Source: JAABTH01 sp964492615 | Lineage (GTDB): Bacteria; Bacillota; Dethiobacteria; DTU022 | NCBI GenBank assembly: GCA_964492615.1 | Contig: CAZBKZ010000004.1 | Coordinates: forward strand, 1-64,000 | DNA length: 64,000 nt | Direction: 5' to 3' | Shown: in pieces, positions 57,652-64,000 of the stretch | Position numbering within the stretch: position 1 is the first letter of the stretch | Layout: each line of letters opens with the position of its first letter | The notes under the pieces: model-generated | Databases searched by the model: none | What the model saw: only the letters and a program-made list of their open reading frames with translations | What the model was told of the DNA's origin: nothing | Program-made: the position numbers and the translations under genes

Positions 57652-59088
57652 ATGCAATATGAAACCGTGATTGGCCTGGAAATACATCTTGAATTGCAGA
57701 CCCTTTCTAAGCTTTTCTGCGGCTGCAGCACCACTTTTGGCAACGAACCAAATACTAACTGCTGCCCTGTCTGCCTGGGTCTGCCCGGCAGCCTGCCTGT
57801 TTTTAACCGCCGGGCCATTGAACTTGCCGTAATGGCTGCCCTGACTTTAAACAGTGAAGTGCAGAGGAAAAGCCGCTTTGATCGTAAAAACTATTTTTAC
57901 CCCGATTTACCCAAGGCTTACCAGATTTCACAGTATGATCAACCCCTGGCCAGGGGCGGTTACCTGGAGATTGAAGTTGACAGCCAGCCCAGGACCATCA
58001 GGCTGGAACGGGTTCACCTCGAAGAAGAGGCTGGTAAGCTGATTCATTCCGGTGAGTCCATTTTTGACTCTGATTATTCACTGGTCGATTATAACCGGGC
58101 AGGCATTCCCCTACTTGAGATAGTAACCGAGCCGAATATTTTCTCTGGTCGCGAAGCCAGGCTTTTCCTGGAGAACCTGCGCCTTCTTTTGCTATACAGC
58201 GGTGTTTCCGACTGCAAGATGGAAGAAGGTTCCCTGCGCTGCGATGCCAACATCTCGCTTCGACCGGCCGGTTCAAAAACTCTCGGAACTAAGACTGAGG
58301 TTAAAAACATAAATTCGTTCAGGGCTGTTGAGCTGGCCCTGAACTACGAGGCACAGAGGCAGGAGGCAATCCTGGCCTCCGGGGGTGAAATAAGCCAGGT
58401 CACCTGTCACTGGGATGAAGAAAGTAAAATAACAATTCCCCTGCGCGGGAAAGAAGGTTCTTCCGATTACCGTTATTTTCCTGAGCCTGACCTGCTGCCC
58501 CTGGTTCTGGATCAAGCTTTTATAGAAAACCTTGCTGCAAACCTTCCCGAAGCGCCGTTGAAGAGAATAGAACGCCTCTGCAAAGATTACGGATTATCTG
58601 CAAGCGAAGCACTTCTATTTACCGAAAATCGTGAACTGGGTGATTTTTTTGAAGCGGCCGCCCTTTTATACAAAGACAGCTCTAACCTGGCCAGGTGGAT
58701 CCAGGGTGATCTGCTTTATCAACTGCGTCAGTTAAATGTTGGAATAGAGACAGTTAAACCGGGGTTGCTGGTTGACCTGCTGCAGCTCCTGGACAGCGGA
58801 GAAATCAATCGGCCCGTGGCCAAGGAGGTTCTGGCCGAAATGGTGGGCAGCGGCGCTGCCCCAACAGATGTGGTCAGGGAGAAAAACCTGGGGCGAATCG
58901 CGTCAAAAGAGAATTTGCTTCCCCTTGTTGAGCAGGTTGCTGCAGAAAATCCCGAAGCAGTGGAAAAAATCAGGGCGGGTGAAGACAAAGTTCTGGCTTT
59001 CCTGGTCGGCAAGGTGATGGGGCTGACCGGTGGCAGGGCTGACCCGGCGGCAGTGAACCGCTATTTCAGGGAGCTGATCAAGAAATGA
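57652..59088 (+). CDS. gatB: Asp/Glu-tRNA amidotransferase subunit B
   Basis: The 478-residue kinase subunit activates the tRNA-bound Glu/Asp side chain. VIGLEIHLELQTLSKLFCGC opens the protein; NTNCCPVCLGLPGSLPV gives the zinc Cys set, and DLPKAYQISQYDQPL, LEEEAGKLIH and KTEVKNINSFRAVELAL follow. A C-terminal YqeY-like tRNA-binding tail closes it. A longer frame from 57547 overlaps gatA; ATG 57652 with SD GGAGGT is the true start. Its stop overlaps an ATG at 59085. Confidence 0.97.
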   Translation: MQYETVIGLEIHLELQTLSKLFCGCSTTFGNEPNTNCCPVCLGLPGSLPVFNRRAIELAVMAALTLNSEVQRKSRFDRKNYFYPDLPKAYQISQYDQPLARGGYLEIEVDSQPRTIRLERVHLEEEAGKLIHSGESIFDSDYSLVDYNRAGIPLLEIVTEPNIFSGREARLFLENLRLLLLYSGVSDCKMEEGSLRCDANISLRPAGSKTLGTKTEVKNINSFRAVELALNYEAQRQEAILASGGEISQVTCHWDEESKITIPLRGKEGSSDYRYFPEPDLLPLVLDQAFIENLAANLPEAPLKRIERLCKDYGLSASEALLFTENRELGDFFEAAALLYKDSSNLARWIQGDLLYQLRQLNVGIETVKPGLLVDLLQLLDSGEINRPVAKEVLAEMVGSGAAPTDVVREKNLGRIASKENLLPLVEQVAAENPEAVEKIRAGEDKVLAFLVGKVMGLTGGRADPAAVNRYFRELIKK

Positions 59089-59102
59089 CAGGTGGTGCTC
59101 AA

Positions 59103-60422
59103 ATGGATAAGAATAAAAGTTTGGTCATAGTAGGTGCACAGTGGGGTGATGAAGGGAAAGGCAAGGTAATTGATTACCTGGCTGAACAGGCCGATCTTGT
59201 TTCCCGTTTCCAGGGAGGCGATAATGCCGGCCATACCGTTGTTTATGGCGCGAACATATTTAAACTTCATCATGTTCCCTCGGGTATATTGAATGAAGGT
59301 ACCCTCTGCTTACTGGGTAATGGCATGGTTATTAACCCGCTGGTGCTGGTCCGGGAACTGGATGATCTGGAAAAACGCGGTATCGACACATCTAATTTAC
59401 GCATCAGCTGCCGGGCCCATTTAATTATGGCTTACCACCAGGCGCTTGATGAGGCAAATGAAAAAATGCTTGGTGACAATAAAATTGGCACAACAGGAAG
59501 AGGTATCGGGCCAACCTATGCCGATAAAGCGCTCAGGCGCGGAATAAGAGCTATTGAAATGACAGATCCGGAACGTTTCAGGGAGAAACTGGCCGAAGTG
59601 CTGCCCCTGCAGAACCGCATTCTGGAAAAAGTATACGGGGCAAAAAGGTTTGATCTGGATCAGCTAATGGAACTCTACAGTCCTGTTTTGGAACGGCTCG
59701 GGCCTCTTGTAACTGATACATCGCTGCTTCTCCACCGTTACCTGGCTGACGGTAAAAGAGTGCTTTTTGAAGGAGCGCAGGGCGCCCTTCTTGATATTGA
59801 TCACGGCACTTACCCTTTTGTAACGTCATCTTCGACAGTATCGGCGGCAGCAGCAAGTGGAACCGGCCTTGGTCCCGGTCATGTCAGGCGGGTCCTCGGT
59901 ATTCTCAAAGCCTACACTACCAGGGTTGGAAGTGGACCGTTCCCCTCGGAAGATACGGGAGAAGCAGGTCGGCAGCTGCGCGAGCGAGGCAATGAATTCG
60001 GAACAACAACGGGAAGACCGCGGCGTTGTGGGTGGTTCGATGCGGTTATTGCCGGTTATGCTGCCCGCATTAACGGCCTTACCGGGCTGGCGGTTACCAA
60101 ACTTGATGTGTTGAGCGGCCTTGATACTGTTAACATGGCGGTAGCCTACCGCTGCAGGGGCGGAGAAATTCGTGACTTCCCCGTTTCCAATGAGGAACTG
60201 CAATTATGTGAACCGGTTTATGAAACATTTTCCGGCTGGGATAAAGATATATCCCGGGCAAAAACCATGCAGGATCTGCCCAATGCCGCCAGGACTTTTG
60301 TCCGGGCTATCGAGGAGGTTGTTGGAGTGAAAGTGGAACTGGTGTCGGTGGGGCCCGATCGCTCTCAGACAATAGTTATACCCGACTCCCGGGTTGCCGG
60401 CTGGATCGGCGCTAAAAGCTGA
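59103..60422 (+). CDS. purA: Adenylosuccinate synthetase
   Basis: PurA joins IMP and aspartate using GTP on the way to AMP. The protein has VGAQWGDEGKGKVIDYLAE, GGDNAGHTV, GTTGRGIGPTYADK, FEGAQGALLDIDHGTYPFVT and the C-terminal VGPDRSQTI. The frame opens at ATG 59085 within the gatB stop, but AGGTGGTG fits ATG 59103, giving the standard length of 439 residues. It is not with other purine genes here. About 100 nt of plain sequence follow. Confidence 0.97.
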   Translation: MDKNKSLVIVGAQWGDEGKGKVIDYLAEQADLVSRFQGGDNAGHTVVYGANIFKLHHVPSGILNEGTLCLLGNGMVINPLVLVRELDDLEKRGIDTSNLRISCRAHLIMAYHQALDEANEKMLGDNKIGTTGRGIGPTYADKALRRGIRAIEMTDPERFREKLAEVLPLQNRILEKVYGAKRFDLDQLMELYSPVLERLGPLVTDTSLLLHRYLADGKRVLFEGAQGALLDIDHGTYPFVTSSSTVSAAAASGTGLGPGHVRRVLGILKAYTTRVGSGPFPSEDTGEAGRQLRERGNEFGTTTGRPRRCGWFDAVIAGYAARINGLTGLAVTKLDVLSGLDTVNMAVAYRCRGGEIRDFPVSNEELQLCEPVYETFSGWDKDISRAKTMQDLPNAARTFVRAIEEVVGVKVELVSVGPDRSQTIVIPDSRVAGWIGAKS

Positions 60423-60525
60423 GAGATTGAACAATTAATCATTATCCGGCAGGATATCGTGCATTACCGGTAGAATTCTTAAGGTTAAATGCAAATCAGA
60501 CAACTTTTACCGGGGGTGAACCGGA

Positions 60526-61026
60526 TTGCACAGTTTACGGCTGGCAGTTAAGATCGTTATCAACTTTCTTTTTTCACTGGTAATTCTGCTGACATTTTTA
60601 ACCACTTCTCTTTTCGGGGTGAAAGCCCAGGATACCGTGCGCATGATCATCACTGAAGCAACCGGCCTGCAGCGCGATATGGTTGCTTTTCAGGCAGATC
60701 TTCAGCCACTGGTTATTCACAATGTTTTCTGGGTTTGTCTCGCTTCCCTTGGGTTTATGCTGATCTTTCTCTACTTTATAGATCACAGCTTTAAGAATTT
60801 TATTGCCCCGGGGGTTCTCTCCATGGCCATCACTATTTTCCTTGCCGCCGGAATGGCAGTTTCCAAAGATTATATATTTCTTTTTTCCGGCCCCCAGACA
60901 GAACTATACATACAAACATTCATGGATCGCTTCGGAATAAGCGCCTATTTAATATTTGCTTTTGGCTTAATTCTCGTGGCCCTTTCACAGTGGGGTGATC
61001 GCCTTTTTAAGAAAAATAAAAAATAA
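60526..61026 (+). CDS. Four-helix membrane protein, function unknown
   Basis: The 166-residue protein has about four membrane helices (roughly 8-30, 62-86, 95-112, 137-157), a loop of about 30 residues after the first (containing QDTVRMIITEATGLQRDMV), and a Lys-rich cytoplasmic end. I do not recognise a family. TTG 60526 follows GGGGGTGAA. The last 32 nt overlap the next gene, which suggests translational coupling with the GH36 gene. Confidence 0.65.
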   Translation: MHSLRLAVKIVINFLFSLVILLTFLTTSLFGVKAQDTVRMIITEATGLQRDMVAFQADLQPLVIHNVFWVCLASLGFMLIFLYFIDHSFKNFIAPGVLSMAITIFLAAGMAVSKDYIFLFSGPQTELYIQTFMDRFGISAYLIFAFGLILVALSQWGDRLFKKNKK

Positions 61027-63109
61027 CATTTTATCCCTGCTCAATCCCGAAAAGGTGCGGGGAAAAGCTGCCCCTGAACCTGTTTTTAAACAGCTCCTGG
61101 TCAGGTACAGATCGGAAAAGGGGCAGGAAAAAATAAAAATACCGGGCCGGGCAGGCCCGGATATTTCTGTTAGTCTTGATAACACGAAACAGCTAAAACA
61201 CGGCAACCTGCTAAAAATAGTGTTAAACCCCGCCCCTTCTGCAGAAAAACTTGAGCTGGAAGAATTTAAAATTATGCTTAATCCAGCTTTTCCGGCCGGA
61301 ACTAAAACTTTAACTAACGGTTTTCAGAGCTGGAGTCGTAGTGAAGAGCTCGGGCCCGGAGAATCTATGCCGCGCCTCGTACCGCTCTTCAATTTACTTC
61401 TTGCTCCTTTTGGAGATAGAAGGATCTACAGGCGCCCCGGAGGCAAAGAGCGTTTCCATTCCTGGACCTACTCCTGGTTTCGTTTTCCCGACGATACAAT
61501 TTTTTTTATTGGCTCAGTTACTGAAAGAAACGGTTATACCGTGATTGACTATGATTATGCGAAAGACCGGCTTATTGTGGCAAAGGATTGCCGGGGAGCC
61601 GGGTTAAGCAGTGATCTGGAAATAATGAATCTTTACTATGGATTCGGCCGGCTTGATTCGCTGATCAACGAATACACTGGATTAACCAGCGCCGGGCAGG
61701 AAACAGCATCAAAAAAATCAGGCTGGTGCAGCTGGTACAATTACTACACGGCCATTGACGAAGAAACAATTTGCAGTAATATCGCTGAGTTGTCCGCCTC
61801 CCGATTACCCCTGGACTATTTCCAAATCGACGATGGATGGCAGCAGGCAATCGGGGATTGGCTTGCTCCAAACGAAAAATTTACTTCCGGAATGGATAGT
61901 ATAAGTGAGAAGATCAGATCTTCCGGTTTAAAACCCGGCTTATGGCTGGCGCCATTTATTGCCGTACCGTCATCGCAGCTGTTTAAAGAGCACCCCGAAT
62001 GGATTCTGCGTGATGTTAAGGGCAAACCGCTCAAAGCCGGTTTTAATCCAGGCTGGGAAGGTTACTTTTATGCACTCGATCTCGATCACCCCGGCGTCCG
62101 CAATTACCTGGCATCGGTATTTGACCAGGTTATTAATCACTGGGGCTACAACTTTCTCAAGCTGGACTTTCTCTACGCGGCAGTCCTGGCACCACGAGCT
62201 GGAAAAACCAGGGGAGCCTTAATGTGCGAAGCGATTGATCTGCTCAAAAAGCTGACAGAAGGAGCCGAAACTTTGGGCTGCGGAGTGCCGCTCGGTCCTG
62301 CCTTCGGCCATTTCGATTTCTGCCGTATCGGCGCTGATGTAGCTCCCTACTGGCAGGATTACCTGCGATTGATTAAATACCCGGAGAGAGTATCCACAGA
62401 AAACTCACTGGTCAGCACAATCGGCCGCCGGCAGCTTGACCGCCGCATGTTCCGCAATGATCCCGATGTTTTCATGCTGCGTGATGGTTTAAAGGGCGTT
62501 AATCAAAATCATCTTACTGCAAACCAGCGCTTCACTCTTTTTTTTATAAACAACCTGCTCGGCGGTTTACTCTTTTTTTCCGACCGTTACAGCGAGCTGA
62601 CTTCGGAGCAGCAGGCCTTGCTGAGAGAAGCTTACCCCCTGCACGAGGCAGAGATATATGGTTATGACAGTTACCGCGGGCTGCACCAATTTGAATTTAC
62701 CGCTACCGGCAATTATTACACCGCTTATGCAAATCTATCAGGCGAGCCGCGCAAGGTCCGTCTGCCCGGCGGCCGCTGGTTTAGTAAGGCAACCTTTCCT
62801 GACCTGGAATGCAGCAGCCTGGAACTTGAACCGTATCAGAGTATTTGCCTGCGCCAAATCGAGGGCGATCAAGGAGTATACCTGCTCGGGGCATCGGGAC
62901 ACCTGTTTCCTGGTGCCCAGGTATTACAGCTAGAGGCAGATTCATCTGAAATCAGGCTGACCCTTGAAAATAATGCTTCCCCGGAAACTGTTGTATATAT
63001 TGCAGCTCCCGGCGATAGCAACAGCTACAGGATTAATGGCATAGAGTATGAGCTTCAGCACGGGGCATCCTTGAATTATCTTGCGGTTCCAGCAGGGGAG
63101 GTTAGTTAA
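60995..63109 (+). CDS. GH36-type alpha-galactosidase
   Basis: The 704-residue enzyme has the GH36 barrel: SGWCSWYNYYTAIDEET, DYFQIDDGWQQAIGDW, GLKPGLWLAPFIA, the nucleophile region FLKLDFLYAA and the acid/base region RIGADVAPYW. No signal peptide is seen, so it acts inside the cell, probably on alpha-galactosides or related glycans. GTG 60995 overlaps the previous gene by 32 nt; other in-frame starts appear only further in, near 61054. No transport or sugar genes accompany it, so the substrate source is unclear. Confidence 0.85.
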   Translation: MIAFLRKIKNNILSLLNPEKVRGKAAPEPVFKQLLVRYRSEKGQEKIKIPGRAGPDISVSLDNTKQLKHGNLLKIVLNPAPSAEKLELEEFKIMLNPAFPAGTKTLTNGFQSWSRSEELGPGESMPRLVPLFNLLLAPFGDRRIYRRPGGKERFHSWTYSWFRFPDDTIFFIGSVTERNGYTVIDYDYAKDRLIVAKDCRGAGLSSDLEIMNLYYGFGRLDSLINEYTGLTSAGQETASKKSGWCSWYNYYTAIDEETICSNIAELSASRLPLDYFQIDDGWQQAIGDWLAPNEKFTSGMDSISEKIRSSGLKPGLWLAPFIAVPSSQLFKEHPEWILRDVKGKPLKAGFNPGWEGYFYALDLDHPGVRNYLASVFDQVINHWGYNFLKLDFLYAAVLAPRAGKTRGALMCEAIDLLKKLTEGAETLGCGVPLGPAFGHFDFCRIGADVAPYWQDYLRLIKYPERVSTENSLVSTIGRRQLDRRMFRNDPDVFMLRDGLKGVNQNHLTANQRFTLFFINNLLGGLLFFSDRYSELTSEQQALLREAYPLHEAEIYGYDSYRGLHQFEFTATGNYYTAYANLSGEPRKVRLPGGRWFSKATFPDLECSSLELEPYQSICLRQIEGDQGVYLLGASGHLFPGAQVLQLEADSSEIRLTLENNASPETVVYIAAPGDSNSYRINGIEYELQHGASLNYLAVPAGEVS

Positions 63110-64000
63110 TGAAAATAATCCATACCGCTGATCTGCACCTGAATGAAAAAAAACCTGAACGCTGGCAGGCCATGAAAGAGATTATCGGGCTGGCTACAAC
63201 CAGGAAGGTTGATTTACTGCTGATTTGCGGGGATCTTTTTGACAGCAGTACAGATGCTGAAAAAATGCGGGCCGGGCTCCGCGATCTTTTAAGCGGCGCT
63301 GTTTTTAATACCGTAATACTACCCGGAAACCATGATCACAGGGCGTACCGGGAAGGGCTGCATTTTGGGGATAAGGTTTCAGTAATAACTGATAGTTCTA
63401 AACCCCTCAGCTTTAATGGTTTGCAGATCTGGGGCCTGCCTCACGAAGTGCTAAGCAGGGAAAAGCTGGAAGGGCGATTACTTACCCTTGCTTCAAAAAT
63501 GAATGCTGCTAAGCAGAATATACTCTTGTATCACGGGGAACTGCTCGATGCCTTTTTTTCCCGCGATGATATGGGCGAAGAAGGTGATCAGCGCTACATG
63601 CCCCTTACTCTTTCTTCTTTCGGTCAGCTTCCCCTGCGCTATGTATTAGCCGGCCACTTTCATTCACGTTATGCGCGCTGGCCTTTGTCCGGTGGGGGGA
63701 GTTTTATCTATTCTGGATCTCCGGTTGCCGTAACCAGGAGGGAAACAGGGCGCAGGGCGGTGAACATGCTGGAAGCGGAAAAAGAGCCGGTTGAACTTCT
63801 CCTCAACAGTTATCATTACGAAGAACTGAATATAGAGCTTGATCCGCATAGTGCCACTGATCCGTTGGCTTTGCTCGAAGAAAAAGTTAGCATGTTACAT
63901 CCTGCAGCAAAGGCACTGGTTACAGTAAGCGGTCTTTTTGACGGAGAATCCCTGGGCCTTACAGAAGAGAACATACACGCCGGCATTCGCCAGGTTGTTG
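63109..64000 (+). CDS. SbcD/YhaO-like DNA repair exonuclease (runs off the window)
   Basis: The visible 297 codons begin MKIIHTADLHLNEKKPERW and contain the metallophosphoesterase set: HTADLHL, ICGDLFDS, LPGNHDH, LLYHGEL and AGHFHSRY. Members are the nuclease half of SbcCD/YhaO-YhaN type complexes that trim DNA ends and hairpins. ATG 63109 overlaps the previous stop by one base, with SD GGGGAGG. The C-terminus lies beyond the window; an SbcC/YhaN-like ATPase gene is expected next. The stop is not reached here. Confidence 0.88.
   Translation, partial: MKIIHTADLHLNEKKPERWQAMKEIIGLATTRKVDLLLICGDLFDSSTDAEKMRAGLRDLLSGAVFNTVILPGNHDHRAYREGLHFGDKVSVITDSSKPLSFNGLQIWGLPHEVLSREKLEGRLLTLASKMNAAKQNILLYHGELLDAFFSRDDMGEEGDQRYMPLTLSSFGQLPLRYVLAGHFHSRYARWPLSGGGSFIYSGSPVAVTRRETGRRAVNMLEAEKEPVELLLNSYHYEELNIELDPHSATDPLALLEEKVSMLHPAAKALVTVSGLFDGESLGLTEENIHAGIRQVV

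Noticed and set aside
1..64000. CRISPR arrays, rRNA genes, prophage or insertion sequences
   Set aside because: I found no regularly spaced repeats, rRNA motifs, integrases or transposases in the window.

Overview
The window reads as a chromosomal segment of an anaerobic, Gram-positive-type bacterium of the Clostridia / Syntrophomonadales-Peptococcales kind. The evidence is the order rplU-rpmA-obgE-nadD-yqeK-rsfS, a leucyl T-box, Asp23, an ECF vitamin transporter, comEA/comEC, holA facing rpsT, GatCAB, rubrerythrin, strong SD sequences and many TTG/GTG starts. No phage, plasmid or CRISPR material was seen. Most genes are core or housekeeping, with a few unusual islands.

Layout. 0-3 kb: a cluster of a TiaS-like GIDDTD protein, a small acidic protein, a MosB-like molybdenum-storage/UMP-kinase-fold protein and a DUF364 (putative metal chelation) protein, followed by a probable structured RNA with its own promoter and terminator. 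3.3-9.2 kb: a degenerate kinase-like gene, then ribosome and NAD genes (L21, L27, Obg, NadD, an RRM protein, YqeK, RsfS) and a ThiF/HesA-like E1. 9.2-13.5 kb: a leucine T-box leader with a complete tRNA-Ala(GGC) gene inside it, leuS, and a radical SAM-PDZ-DUF512 protein. 13.5-23.3 kb: Asp23, ComEA, SAH hydrolase, and a nucleoside uptake and breakdown operon (BMP lipoprotein, ABC ATPase, two permeases, pyrimidine-nucleoside phosphorylase, deoxyribose-phosphate aldolase).

23.4-31 kb: a UPF0182 membrane protein, a one-frame fusion of RNase HI with 6-phosphofructokinase, a 112-nt perfect-arm inverted repeat, and an ECF transporter operon on the minus strand. 31-40 kb: a lipoprotein, DUF3311 plus sodium/solute symporter, ComEC, an ECF sigma factor with no usual start codon and its membrane partner, IlvC, rubrerythrin and an FAH-family enzyme. 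40-46.4 kb: a possible riboswitch, TrkA/TrkH potassium uptake, HolA, a Cys-rich C_GCAxxG_C_C protein, a transglutaminase-CAP protein and S20. 46.5-49 kb: an FHA/FecR/Ig-like membrane protein bracketed by 52-nt direct repeats, probably an acquired cassette. 49-64 kb: NAD(P)HX repair, acyl-CoA dehydrogenase, homoserine dehydrogenase, alanine racemase, a geranylgeranyl-reductase-type flavoprotein, GatCAB, PurA, a GH36 glycosidase and the start of an SbcD-like nuclease.

The strongest candidates for something new are the tRNA-Ala inside the leuS T-box, the RNase HI-PFK fusion, the MosB/DUF364/TiaS-like cluster with the RNA beside it, the sigma-factor gene with a likely AUU start, and the repeat-flanked FecR-FHA cassette. 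All calls come from reading the sequence; no database search was run.
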